Below, in pieces: positions 8,134 to 15,749 of a stretch of 29,232 bases of DNA; position 1 is the stretch's first letter, and each line of letters begins with the position of its first letter. The position numbers and the translations under genes were made by a program. Location: IMG/VR virus record IMGVR_UViG_3300020187_000153, positions 1-29,232 of that record; one strand, 5' to 3'. The notes under the pieces were generated by a model. That model saw only the letters and a program-made list of their open reading frames with translations, was not told the DNA's origin and searched no databases. The DNA comes from a virus.

Positions 8134-8478
8134 CTAACACATCTTACAGGGTTTGCCACCACGAGCAATGCCGTAGCCGCGGACTTTACCACCGGCTTTG
8201 TAGCCTGACTTGGCCATGCCGCCGCCCATCATCTTTTTGACCTTGCCGCCTTTTTTCATGCCGCCGGTAAGACGCTTGACGCCCTCTGCGCCATAGTTTT
8301 CCATCGGGTCAATGCCGCGTGTACCTTGGCTACCGGGAGTGTTGCCGATCATCTCAGGACGCATCTTGGGGCGCTTGGACTTCTTAGGAGCCGAGTCATC
8401 CACCTCTGGACGCATCTTGGGGCGCTTGGACTTCTTAGGCGCACCGCTCATCTGCTTCTTCATAGCTGTTCTCATCAT
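8134..8478 (-). CDS. Small basic repeat protein with RGYG-ARGGK tail
   Basis: 114 residues with two direct copies of SAPKKSKRPKMRPE near the N-terminus, a G/K stretch (GGMKKGGKVKKMMGGGM), and the C-terminal signature RGYGIARGGKPCKMC shared with the 334-residue protein next door. Very basic and probably disordered. The two genes look like relatives that diverged by repeat gain. Start at 8478 chosen as the first ATG; an in-frame ATG directly follows it. Function unknown. Confidence 0.7.
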   Translation of the reverse strand: MMRTAMKKQMSGAPKKSKRPKMRPEVDDSAPKKSKRPKMRPEMIGNTPGSQGTRGIDPMENYGAEGVKRLTGGMKKGGKVKKMMGGGMAKSGYKAGGKVRGYGIARGGKPCKMC

Positions 8479-8497
8479 GGGTCTACCCTATCTCAGG

Positions 8498-8809
8498 TTA
8501 ACAGTTCCATTTACGCAGGCTCTTGTTGATCCGGCTATCGGGATCATTTGCGGTCTTGGAGCTAGTGTTTCTCTTCTTCATGCCCTGCATACGGGCACAA
8601 AACGATTTTCTACGGTTCGCAGCTTTTGAGCCCTTTTTGAGCTTACTAGGCTTGGTAGTAACCGCGGTCTTCAGCTTGCTTCCGGGATTGGCCTTACGGT
8701 AGCTTGCAACACCTTTAGCGTTGAGGCCACCGGACTCGCTTTTACCTGCTTTGCGTGTCCACGCAGGAGACTTCTTAACAGAGCCGCCTTTTTTGTAGTA
8801 ACACCGCAT
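8498..8809 (-). CDS. Small basic protein (possible DUF6321 family)
   Basis: 103 residues. After an MRCYYKKGGS start shared with the 58-residue protein at 6944-7120, it contains SPAWTRKAGKSESGGLNAKG and later RRKSFCARMQGMKKRN. The sequence recalls a small phage domain with AWTRKxGKxxxGGLNAKG and a C-terminal SFxARMxGM, which I associate with DUF6321; that name should be checked. AGGTGTTCA precedes ATG. It ends DSRINKSLRKWNC. Basic charge and late-operon position suggest a virion or DNA-associated role, unproven. Confidence 0.7.
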   Translation of the reverse strand: MRCYYKKGGSVKKSPAWTRKAGKSESGGLNAKGVASYRKANPGSKLKTAVTTKPSKLKKGSKAANRRKSFCARMQGMKKRNTSSKTANDPDSRINKSLRKWNC

Positions 8810-8818
8810 TGAACACCT

Positions 8819-9097
8819 CTAGCTGTAGAACACAGTCATTGCGCTGATGTTGGTCATCGCAGTGATAAGCACATCATCCTGACACCGTAGACCCCAATCA
8901 GGGATGTTAACGGAGTGAGAATCTGAAGCTAGGAAGTCGAGGTCTAGTACTGTGCTACCACCGGCACCATCTGTGATGGTGAGTCGACCTGCGCCACCGG
9001 CAGTGGTGAGTACCTGAACCTGCCGAATACGTGCAGGGCCAACTCCGAGAGAGGCTGCAGTGGTGACTCGCTTGGACTTTACGTCTGAATTAGACAT
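8819..9097 (-). CDS. Conserved small beta-rich phage protein
   Basis: 92 residues: a polar N-terminus (MSNSDVKSKRVTTAASLGVG) then alternating beta-like segments (RIRQVQVLTTAGGAGRLTIT; STVLDLDFLASDSHSVNIPD; DDVLITAMTNISAMTVFYS). AAGGAGGACTAGGCT before ATG is a strong ribosome site that overlaps the stop of the upstream 47-residue gene. The fold looks like a small virion surface or decoration protein, but no specific family is recognised. Confidence 0.7.
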   Translation of the reverse strand: MSNSDVKSKRVTTAASLGVGPARIRQVQVLTTAGGAGRLTITDGAGGSTVLDLDFLASDSHSVNIPDWGLRCQDDVLITAMTNISAMTVFYS

Positions 9098-9100
9098 AGC

Positions 9101-9244
9101 CTAGTCCTCCTTTTTCGGAGCAGCCTTTTTAGGTGCTGGTTTTGGAGCTGCTTTCGGAGCAGCCTTTTGTACAGGCTTACCGTTAGCGTCTAGGCCACGA
9201 CGTGCGAGTTCTTCCGCGGATGGGGTCTTGAAGCGATCACTCAT
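9101..9244 (-). CDS. Tiny Lys/Ala/Pro-rich protein
   Basis: A 47-residue frame: MSDRFKTPSAEELARRGLDA, then a tail of AAPK-type repeats (AAPKAAPKPAPKKAAPKKED). It fills the gap between two accepted genes with short spacers on both sides, and AGGGGGAATGAAAG precedes ATG, so it is very probably translated. The tail resembles histone-H1-like basic tails. No domain; function unknown. Confidence 0.65.
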   Translation of the reverse strand: MSDRFKTPSAEELARRGLDANGKPVQKAAPKAAPKPAPKKAAPKKED

Positions 9245-9257
9245 CTTTCATTCCCCC

Positions 9258-9482
9258 TTATGCTGCTGCGATAGCTGCGCCTGTGTCAGAACGGAGCCAG
9301 TCAGTGCCGTCCGAGAAAGCAAGGATAGCGGAGCCTGCGGCACCATTTGAAACGTACACAACTGTACCTGCACCAGCAGAAGCGGCAGAGGGAGCGTTTG
9401 CGACAGTGTATGTTGGGACTTTGATGTCACCAATAAAGCCGTTGGTAGAGGTCACTGGACCTGAGAAAGTGGTATTCGCCAT
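9258..9482 (-). CDS. Small conserved structural-type protein
   Basis: 74 residues: MANTTFSGPVTSTNGFIGDI, a proline/valine segment (KVPTYTVANAPSAASAGAGT), then VVYVSNGAAGSAILAFSDGTDWLRSD and an alanine tail. The pattern (a short attachment segment then VYVSNGAxG and FSDGTxWLR) is common at the ends of phage fibre and appendage proteins. It is the first gene after the internal promoter at 9572-9601. AGGACATATTC lies upstream of the ATG. Likely virion-associated. Confidence 0.7.
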   Translation of the reverse strand: MANTTFSGPVTSTNGFIGDIKVPTYTVANAPSAASAGAGTVVYVSNGAAGSAILAFSDGTDWLRSDTGAAIAAA

Positions 9483-9507
9483 GAATATGTCCTCACATGC
9501 GAGTTAA

Positions 9508-9550
9508 GTGAATCTGTCTGCATGTCGTCAGTCGGGCCTGTCAGATTCAC
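9508..9550 (-). promoter_or_regulatory. Stem-loop in the 5' leader of 9258-9482
   Basis: GTGAATCTG (9508-9516) and CAGATTCAC (9542-9550) are perfect 9-nt inverted arms around a 25-nt loop. It lies between the internal promoter and the start codon at 9482, so it would fold in the leader RNA, where it could affect stability or translation. The role is inferred. Confidence 0.5.
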
Positions 9551-9571
9551 CGGGGAGTCCCGATACGTAAT

Positions 9572-9601
9572 AAACTACCACCAGATAACGTAATATGTCA
9601 A
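9572..9601 (-). promoter_or_regulatory. Internal late promoter, sigma70-like
   Basis: On the minus strand, TTGACA (9596-9601), an 18-nt spacer, and TAGTTT (9572-9577). It lies just after the terminator behind the capsid gene and about 90 nt before the ATG at 9482. It would restart transcription of the small-protein and tail genes. The -35 is perfect and the -10 moderate. Confidence 0.5.
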
Positions 9602-9608
9602 CAACGAG

Positions 9609-9640
9609 AAAAGGGGCCACCGAAGCAGCCCCCCTCTTTT
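9609..9640 (-). terminator. Rho-independent terminator after the capsid gene
   Basis: On the minus strand an 8-bp stem (GGGGCTGC / GTGGCCCC, with two G-U pairs), a TTCG loop, then TTTT. It starts 25 nt after the capsid stop. The plus strand reads a similar hairpin followed by CTCTTTT, so it may work in both directions. Confidence 0.7.
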
Positions 9641-9656
9641 AAACGTGTCACCGAGC

Positions 9657-10562
9657 TTATGCGCCGGGTGAACCGTAGATACCCAGTGGGTCAGACACAC
9701 CGAACGAGTAACGCTCACGGGCTTTGTAGCGGCTGTTGCCAGTATCAAAGTCAGCGTCCATCGAAGTAGCCATTGGGCTACGTGTGAAGTGCTTCAGACC
9801 GTTTGGAATGTCGGTCGTCAGGAACCATGCGTTATTATCTGTGAGATAATGGTTGATGGCGTAGCCTTCAGGGATGGAACCGTTAGAGCGCAGTGCGTTC
9901 AGATCGTTGTCTGCTGTACCGACGCGACCCTCAGTTTCCAACAGGCGTGTAGCAACGAATTGCAACGCTGGCGGGATGATGAGTTTACGTGGTTTAGCAG
10001 CGATCAGAAGCTCACGCTCGTCTGTCCATGCCGCAATCTGAATAACAGCCGCTTCCAAGGAAGTTTCGTTAAGGTCAGCTGCAACAGCGGGACGGTTCGA
10101 GTTTGTGCCACCTGAAACGAGTGGGTGGTCAGTCGCACAAAGAGTTTTACTGTCGCCATATGTAGTACCTGAGAAGGCACCGTTCAGGATGGCAGCAGCT
10201 TTAACCTGCTTTGTGTACGCCATAGCACGAGCCAACGCTTTCGTATAACGAGACGACAGTGAGTCGTACAGGTTATCCTCGATAGCTTCCTCAGTGATTG
10301 AGAAGCCCATCGCGATGGTTTCGTGTGTGTAGCGAGCGGACCATGCTTCTTGAGCATTATCATACTCAATAGCGGCACCTTCGCCTTTAACTGGCGCAGC
10401 GGAGAAACCTGAAAGTTTTGTCTCTTCCTCAAAGGAGCGATCCGATGATTCAGTTTCAAAGATTTCTTTGTGTTCTTCGCCGTACTTAGCGTATTCGAGA
10501 CCGAACAGTGCGTTCAGACCGGGGAGCAGCTCCTTGAGCAGCTGGGCGCGTGAAATAGCCAT
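9657..10562 (-). CDS. Major capsid protein
   Basis: 301 residues. Features seen: a helical N-terminus (AQLLKELLPGLNALFGLEYA), an E-rich loop (SSDRSFEEETKLSGFSAAPV), a long helical spine-like segment (ALARAMAYTKQVKAAAILNG), the phrase LIIPPALQFVATRLLE, and the ending FGVSDPLGIYGSPGA. This recalls the Mu gpT-like / HK97-fold capsid proteins of marine phages. Length fits a capsid without a large delta domain; assembly would use the separate scaffold gene upstream. AAGGAGGCTGACTA before ATG is a strong ribosome site. It is followed by a terminator, as expected for a highly expressed gene that needs its own transcript level. Confidence 0.85.
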   Translation of the reverse strand: MAISRAQLLKELLPGLNALFGLEYAKYGEEHKEIFETESSDRSFEEETKLSGFSAAPVKGEGAAIEYDNAQEAWSARYTHETIAMGFSITEEAIEDNLYDSLSSRYTKALARAMAYTKQVKAAAILNGAFSGTTYGDSKTLCATDHPLVSGGTNSNRPAVAADLNETSLEAAVIQIAAWTDERELLIAAKPRKLIIPPALQFVATRLLETEGRVGTADNDLNALRSNGSIPEGYAINHYLTDNNAWFLTTDIPNGLKHFTRSPMATSMDADFDTGNSRYKARERYSFGVSDPLGIYGSPGA

Positions 10563-10574
10563 TAGTCAGCCTCC

Positions 10575-11171
10575 TTATACACCAGTCGTGTTGTTATACT
10601 GGTGACCTGCGTTCCATTTAACGTAGGCTTCAGTGTAACCACCCGAGCTGTTTTTCGTTTCCTCGACAAGACCGACGATGCGGAATGGCAGAGTGTTTGT
10701 GGTGGCAGACGTATCGGAGATCGCACCGCGGGAGTTACCCGAAGCAGAATCACCTGTGTTGTCTACACCTGCGACGTTCGCACCGATGTCTGTCTGAGCC
10801 AGATCGCCGATCGTGGTACCCGAAGATACGACGGCAGCTTTGAACAACAGTTCAGTAGCATCTGCAACGTAGGCGACAATATCGGATGCCACTACGCCTG
10901 CGGGATAGCTCTGGCTGTACAGTTCGTAACCCAGATTCGGGTCCGTGTACTTGCAGCCCATGAAAACACCGATAGGTGTCATAGCAGCGTCGAACGCATC
11001 ACGCTCAACAGTACCACCAGTAACAACTGTAACAGCGTCGCCGAAAAAGATTGCGGTATTGTAACCACTTGCGATCTTCATCTGACGATACACACCACCC
11101 ACGAAGGGAGTGCCGCTCAACAGTTTTACCGGAATCAGGCCGTATGGCCCGCTTACAGTAGGATAAGCCAT
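10575..11171 (-). CDS. Capsid-associated structural protein (probable decoration)
   Basis: 198 residues, beta-rich, G/A/T-rich. It starts MAYPTVSGPYGLIPVKLLSG and includes FFGDAVTVVTGGTVERDAFD, PIGVFMGCKYTDPNLGYELY and a C-terminal FRIVGLVEETKN. Its place, 12 nt upstream of the capsid gene, is typical of decoration or minor capsid proteins. The phrase IGVFMGCKYTDP is a feature I associate with marine phage head proteins. No enzymatic motif. The specific role is inferred from position and composition. Confidence 0.7.
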   Translation of the reverse strand: MAYPTVSGPYGLIPVKLLSGTPFVGGVYRQMKIASGYNTAIFFGDAVTVVTGGTVERDAFDAAMTPIGVFMGCKYTDPNLGYELYSQSYPAGVVASDIVAYVADATELLFKAAVVSSGTTIGDLAQTDIGANVAGVDNTGDSASGNSRGAISDTSATTNTLPFRIVGLVEETKNSSGGYTEAYVKWNAGHQYNNTTGV

Positions 11172-11183
11172 TTTAAGCTCCTA

Positions 11184-11633
11184 TTAAGTTCCGTTACCAA
11201 AAGTAACCCGCGTCTTCCGTTCATTGAACAGAGGCATACGTGGATCATTTTCTCTCATAAGGTTGTTGTCCACGGAGTTCATCTGGGCCTTGGCTTGTCC
11301 CGAGTAATACTCGTTCCGCTCTTCGACCATCTCGCGTGGTGCCTTGCACAGCATCAAACCACCGATAACGATGTTGTCCTTGAAGCGCTCTTGCTCAATA
11401 GAAACCATCATAATCTCTGGGTGATCCGTTGCCTTTACAGGCTCCCAACCTTCTCGCAGTTTGGAAGACACATTAGTGGCGTCTACTTGGCCCTGCGTGC
11501 TTACGCGGACCCAGTGATAATCGTATCCAGCTTCAGGAGTCGGGGACGGAAGCAATTCCGGACGAGTCCATGCCTTTTTACGGGTTGTGCGTTCGCGAGT
11601 CTCAAGCTCGCGGTTGATGCGATTACCAGCCAT
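11184..11633 (-). CDS. Conserved head-cluster protein, unknown function
   Basis: 149 residues, charged: MAGNRINRELETRERTTRKK, a central region (GYDYHWVRVSTQGQVDATNV) and an MC-containing core (DNIVIGGLMLCKAPREMVEE), ending in a basic tail (NERKTRVTFGNGT). Its ATG overlaps the end of the scaffold-like gene by 11 nt, so the two are translationally coupled. Co-expression with scaffold and capsid suggests a head-assembly role. No family with known function is recognised. Confidence 0.7.
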   Translation of the reverse strand: MAGNRINRELETRERTTRKKAWTRPELLPSPTPEAGYDYHWVRVSTQGQVDATNVSSKLREGWEPVKATDHPEIMMVSIEQERFKDNIVIGGLMLCKAPREMVEERNEYYSGQAKAQMNSVDNNLMRENDPRMPLFNERKTRVTFGNGT

Positions 11634-12672
11634 TGTTCTTCCTCATATCTAATGCAACCTGTTTGGCGTATTGTTCGGGTGTCAGCCCCAACTTCCGAGC
11701 GATTTGGACTTGAGTGCGTGTCAACGTCACTTTTTTCGGTGCTGTGCTCCGCGTTGCGGGTGCCACCACCTGAGTCTTCTTCCGCTTCGGTTCGGCACCC
11801 TCGAAATTATCGGGGAAAACCTGACGCATACGAGAGTCAATCGTCTCGTAGTATTCATCACTCTGCGGGCTTACGCCCTGTTTGACGAGTTTGTTATGCA
11901 ACCCCAGAGCTAGACTCGTCATCTCGTCGTCTGCGCCGAACCATTCGTTGGCTTTCTGCCAATTAGCGGCCCGTTCATCGACTTGTACTACCGGGGCGGG
12001 TTGTTCTACCCCCACATTTACAGGTGTTTCTTCCTCCTGTAAAGATGGTAGTTTGAAGTTTGCTAGTCTATCGGACTTAATCTTAGCATTGGTTAGCTTT
12101 TCTTGTGCTTCCAATACTGCATCGGAGTCCCCAGACTCGTACGCTTCTTTATACGCACGCTTCGCTGCAGCTGACTCAATATCGGCGTTCTTCTTCGCCT
12201 GCTCGAGCAGAGCTGCTTGGTTCTTGTTGACGCTACCCTTGAGCTTCTTGTTCTCTTCCATGAGGCTCTGAGCAACGCGCTCAAGCTCCTGACGTTCACG
12301 GTAGGCTTCTTCTTTAGCCCTACGCTCGTCGTGGTAGCCCTTAGAGAAGTGCTGGATGCGTTTACGCACCTTATCGGAGTAGTCCTCTAACTCCTCGTCT
12401 GTGACGTCTGTGGGTGGCTCTGAGGCCTTACGCCCTCGATCTGCCTTAGGAGTGTCGTCAACGATTTCCAACTCAATGTCGTCTTCATCGTCGTCTTCAT
12501 CGTCGTCTGTGGAGACCTCTGCCGTTTCGGGCTCGGACGCTTCCTCTACTTCCATGAAGTCTTCTTTGGTCTTCTTACCGGTGACGTCGATCTCGACTGC
12601 GGTTGTTCCCTCAACTTCCAACTTGTTGTCTTCGTCTTCTGGGAACTCAAATTCTACTTTCTGAAAAGCCAT
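11623..12672 (-). CDS. Scaffolding protein (capsid assembly)
   Basis: 349 residues. Residues 1-95 are highly acidic with a run of D and E (STDDDEDDDEDDIELEIVDD), residues 110-210 form a long charged coiled coil (EEAYRERQELERVAQSLMEE and following), and the C-terminus is basic (KKVTLTRTQVQIARKLGLTP, then YAKQVALDMRKNNGW). An acidic, coiled-coil protein with a basic C-terminus placed between portal and capsid is the standard profile of a phage scaffold, whose basic C-terminus contacts the capsid protein inside the procapsid. No protease gene is visible nearby, so the scaffold may exit intact. AGGGCATAAAC precedes ATG. Confidence 0.75.
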   Translation of the reverse strand: MAFQKVEFEFPEDEDNKLEVEGTTAVEIDVTGKKTKEDFMEVEEASEPETAEVSTDDDEDDDEDDIELEIVDDTPKADRGRKASEPPTDVTDEELEDYSDKVRKRIQHFSKGYHDERRAKEEAYRERQELERVAQSLMEENKKLKGSVNKNQAALLEQAKKNADIESAAAKRAYKEAYESGDSDAVLEAQEKLTNAKIKSDRLANFKLPSLQEEETPVNVGVEQPAPVVQVDERAANWQKANEWFGADDEMTSLALGLHNKLVKQGVSPQSDEYYETIDSRMRQVFPDNFEGAEPKRKKTQVVAPATRSTAPKKVTLTRTQVQIARKLGLTPEQYAKQVALDMRKNNGW

Positions 12673-12674
12673 GT

Positions 12675-13049
12675 TTATGCCCTCTGGATGCCGGTGGGAT
12701 CGGCTACTACAGCCTCTACTGAGTCATCGTTCATAAGCCGATACTCAATACCACCGATGGTGAAACGTGTTCCAGAGTTCATGCGGAACATAACAAAGTC
12801 GCCTTCCTTACACCAAGCTCCGTCTGGGAACCGGTCTTTGTCGGCGTACGCACCGCTACCCATGTCAATGACCAAACCAATAATAGACATGATGTGGTCT
12901 TGTGACTTGGCGGACTCCGTCTTCAGAATAGACGAACCGTCAAAAGTCTCTTTGGGTTGCGGTAGAGCCACGAGGATACGGTACCCCACGGGCTTTGGTA
13001 GTTGTAGTTCCAGTTCAGCGTCGCTGATTTTAACTGCTTCTTCAGTCAT
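12675..13049 (-). CDS. GroES-like co-chaperonin
   Basis: 124 residues from MTEEAVKISDAELELQLPKP. VGYRILVALPQPKE (21-34) matches the first GroES beta-strand. DHIMSIIGLVIDMGSGAYAD (51-70) corresponds to the post-loop GxVxxxGxG strand. EGDFVMFRMNSGTRFTIGGI (82-101) and EYRLMNDDSVEAVV match the C-terminal GDxVLFxxxxGTEVxxxGxEYxxMxExDIxAV pattern. GroES partners with GroEL to fold proteins; phage versions (such as T4 gp31) help fold the capsid protein. The start at 13049 was chosen because it overlaps the previous stop by 8 nt and the upstream residues (MRRTIWMTM) are read from another gene's acidic tail. Placed between portal and scaffold. Confidence 0.8.
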   Translation of the reverse strand: MTEEAVKISDAELELQLPKPVGYRILVALPQPKETFDGSSILKTESAKSQDHIMSIIGLVIDMGSGAYADKDRFPDGAWCKEGDFVMFRMNSGTRFTIGGIEYRLMNDDSVEAVVADPTGIQRA

Positions 13050-13239
13050 CATCGTCATCCATATAGTTCTTCGCAAGGTCTTCCACGTAGTTAATGCCAG
13101 CCTCGAGACCCCGAATTAGGCCGACAACTTCCTTGTATTGGGCGAAGTCTTTCGCTCCACCGTTCCCAAGAAATTCCAGTGCAGAGGACTTATCGTCCTC
13201 GATCTTATCTTTCAGCACGTCAAAGACGGTTTTAGCCAT
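13042..13239 (-). CDS. Small acidic helical protein
   Basis: 65 residues: MAKTVFDVLKDKIEDDKSSA, LEFLGNGGAKDFAQYKEVVG and LIRGLEAGINYVEDLAKNYM, then DDDDD at the end. All helical with no membrane segment. Small proteins with the phrase KDFAxYKEVxGxIRGL lie just after the portal in related marine phages, to my recollection. Overlaps the GroES-like gene by 8 nt. A portal or packaging accessory role is possible, unproven. Confidence 0.7.
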   Translation of the reverse strand: MAKTVFDVLKDKIEDDKSSALEFLGNGGAKDFAQYKEVVGLIRGLEAGINYVEDLAKNYMDDDDD

Positions 13240-13248
13240 GGTGTTCTA

Positions 13249-15738
13249 TCACTCCCCGTTTGGCTTACGAGTGTTCTGCGCCTGCATCATCCGGGCCGCT
13301 TCAAGCGTCATTTTATCCCGGTTTGCGCGGCTGGACTGCTCCAGCTGAACACCCTTAACTTCAGCTTCAATCGCCAGTTCTGCTTGGTCGATCTTCAGCT
13401 TCTCTGCTTCCAGCATCGCGTTACTGGCCTCTTTGGCCTTGCGTAGCTGGAGGTCTTCTTTCTGCAGCATCGCATCAGCCTGATCTTTCTGGGCCTTGCG
13501 CTGCTGTTCTTGCTGCTTGACCTGCAATTCAGCCTGTTTCATCTGAATAATCGGGTCTTGCTGCTGTTGTTGAGCCTGCTGCTGCGCGGCCTGCTGCTGG
13601 TTAGCCTGTGTAAGCTGTTTACCCGCATCAGCGACCAGTCGTGACAGCTGTACCTCAATATCTTCTGGCAGCTCCTCGTTCGGAGCGGGTAGCGGTACAC
13701 CCAACTTTTCTTCGATCTTCTGGCGGTATGAGAACCCAAGGTGCTCGGCGATGTGTGCCTGCAGTGAGGCCATAATCTGTTTAGCCTGTGGATTCTGTCC
13801 GATCATCTCAGCCATCATCGGGTCTTGCATGAACGATGTATGCGTAGCGATGTGTGCCTCATGATCTTGGTAGATGAACGCCTTCACTGGCTTACCAATG
13901 AGCACGTCCATGTTCTCGCTGATCGGATCAGTCGGTTTCGCGTCGTCCTTGGTTGGGACGAGTTTATCGGCGTTCTTCACGCCCAATACTTCGATCATCT
14001 GGCGGTGGAGCTGTGGCAGGTCGTAAATCTGCGGAGCCTGTGCGGACATCTGCAGGACAGTCTGATACTGCACAACCCGCTGGGCCATAGTGGAGTTATT
14101 AGGGTCACTGACGGGGATCACGTCCACCATCATGTAGTCAGCCCGCTTGGCACTCACTTCGCCTCTCAGGGGCTGGTATGCGTACTCTGTGGGGGCGTAC
14201 TCGGCCATGATGGCCTTGAGGAGTTTAAACTCCTGCTTCATCGCGTAGTGTACGCGTGCTTGCACCGCAGCCATAGGCTTGAGTGTGCGCTCCAGCAGGG
14301 CCAGTGTCGTGCCCACAGGAGCGTTTGCGGACATGTCAGAGATGTCCATGTCACTGATCGCACCCAACCGACGACCTTCAGTCGTAATCTGGTTCAGGAG
14401 CGCTAGGAGCGTCTGTGAGGGCTCTTTGTAGGGCAGGGGCATGATGTTGTCACGGATAGACCCTGACGGTACGTCTACGTCCTTAAACTCGCCCGGTTCG
14501 ATAGGCGAGTCGTCCCCTTTGATCCGCAACCCACGTGACTTCAAGCCACCCGGCAGGTTGGAGAGCGTACCAGCATCAACGAGCTGACGGATCAAGGAAG
14601 TCCCTGCACGGGCATACCCACCGATGATGTGGATCAATCCGAGGCCGTAGAACCCGAATCCCGGCACATAAACATAGTGAACGAAGTGCTGACGCTTCAG
14701 AGTGAGTGGGTCACCCTCTTCGTAGTTCCTACGGATCGCCAACACTTCGCCACTGCCACGCTCGATTGTAACAACATAAGGGCGAGCGATGTCGTCCTCG
14801 TCATCTATACCCTCAATAACGAGGTCGGCGTGTATCTCATAGATCGCATAGCGGTCGTCGTTGGTGAGCGAGTAGCCCCCCTCTTCCGCTTTTTTCTCTT
14901 CAATATCAGTGTGATACGGTTCCGGCTCATCGAGCTCTACATCGCGGTAGAATCCGGCAGCTTGGAGCTTCTTCAGCTCGTTCTTTGTCTTACGCATGAC
15001 GTGCGTTACGCGCTCTGCAGACTCGATATTAGACGCACCGTAGGGCACAATCACGTCTTCTGCGGAGATATAAATGGCTGCTTGACGGCCCAAATTAGGG
15101 TCAAAATACACCTTTTTGAAGGCAGAACCCGCCAAACCGAGGCTATACAGCATCCGTTCGTGCTCTGGACGGTACTCAACCATGTTCTCAGTGAGCTCAT
15201 AGTTCATATCCGCACTGACACGGGCCGCTGCTTCCTCTTTTTCCTTGGTTTCTTCCCCAAGAATCTTGGTTCGAACCGGACCTGCAGCTGGCATGGTCTC
15301 GCTCATGGTCTCCGCTTGGAAGCGAATGGCTGCTTCAGCCAAAACAGTGGAGTTTACCCCGCAGGCACCCTCCCAAGGGCTCATACGCTCTTCATATTTG
15401 AAGCCAAGTACGTCCAGACCCTTAACAAACGTGTCCGCCCAGTCCTTACGACCCTCAATATCGGTCTGCACCTGCCCTACAAGTTCGTCGGAGAGCTCAT
15501 TTAGGTGTCCCTCGTCCAAAACCTCTGCAAGATTCATGCCAAACTCGGTAAAATCGGCCTCATCGCCGGGGATCAGCGTGATTTCCATGCTTCCGTCGGA
15601 AAGAGTGACCGCTTCTGGGTCTAAAATCTCGATTTCCAACGCAGCATCCGACATCTCTGACTCTTCCACCGTGTCAAAGTCGTCGTCTCCTGCGGTCAAC
15701 CCAAGTGGGGAAGCGTAAAGTCCTTTTTCGATAGCCAT
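13249..15738 (-). CDS. Portal protein (P22-type, long form)
   Basis: 829 residues. After an acidic N-terminus, the portal core includes RMSPWEGACGVNSTVLAEAA, EYRPEHERMLYSLGLAGSAF, FKKVYFDPNLGRQAAIYISA and GFGFYGLGLIHIIGGYARAG, all characteristic of the P22-like portal family. Twelve subunits would form the channel for DNA at one capsid vertex and dock the terminase. Residues about 685-820 form a Q-rich, then charged coiled coil (QQQAAQQQAQQQQQDP and beyond) that could be the C-terminal barrel seen in long P22-type portals. AGAGGTGTAGCT precedes ATG. The gene starts 11 nt after the large terminase stop. Confidence 0.9.
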   Translation of the reverse strand: MAIEKGLYASPLGLTAGDDDFDTVEESEMSDAALEIEILDPEAVTLSDGSMEITLIPGDEADFTEFGMNLAEVLDEGHLNELSDELVGQVQTDIEGRKDWADTFVKGLDVLGFKYEERMSPWEGACGVNSTVLAEAAIRFQAETMSETMPAAGPVRTKILGEETKEKEEAAARVSADMNYELTENMVEYRPEHERMLYSLGLAGSAFKKVYFDPNLGRQAAIYISAEDVIVPYGASNIESAERVTHVMRKTKNELKKLQAAGFYRDVELDEPEPYHTDIEEKKAEEGGYSLTNDDRYAIYEIHADLVIEGIDDEDDIARPYVVTIERGSGEVLAIRRNYEEGDPLTLKRQHFVHYVYVPGFGFYGLGLIHIIGGYARAGTSLIRQLVDAGTLSNLPGGLKSRGLRIKGDDSPIEPGEFKDVDVPSGSIRDNIMPLPYKEPSQTLLALLNQITTEGRRLGAISDMDISDMSANAPVGTTLALLERTLKPMAAVQARVHYAMKQEFKLLKAIMAEYAPTEYAYQPLRGEVSAKRADYMMVDVIPVSDPNNSTMAQRVVQYQTVLQMSAQAPQIYDLPQLHRQMIEVLGVKNADKLVPTKDDAKPTDPISENMDVLIGKPVKAFIYQDHEAHIATHTSFMQDPMMAEMIGQNPQAKQIMASLQAHIAEHLGFSYRQKIEEKLGVPLPAPNEELPEDIEVQLSRLVADAGKQLTQANQQQAAQQQAQQQQQDPIIQMKQAELQVKQQEQQRKAQKDQADAMLQKEDLQLRKAKEASNAMLEAEKLKIDQAELAIEAEVKGVQLEQSSRANRDKMTLEAARMMQAQNTRKPNGE

Positions 15739-15749
15739 AGCTACACCTC

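Noticed and set aside
7312-8208. Plus-strand frame with repeated RFLRTSIPRIVNRTQIY
   Set aside because: Antisense shadow of the tandem-repeat gene at 7120-8124; no ribosome site.
10602-11885. 427-codon plus-strand frame opposite capsid genes
   Set aside because: Cys/His/Arg-rich composition unlike the real genes and overlaps three well-supported minus-strand genes.
14629-15504. 291-codon plus-strand frame
   Set aside because: Opposite the portal core; no ribosome site and no neighbours in that direction.
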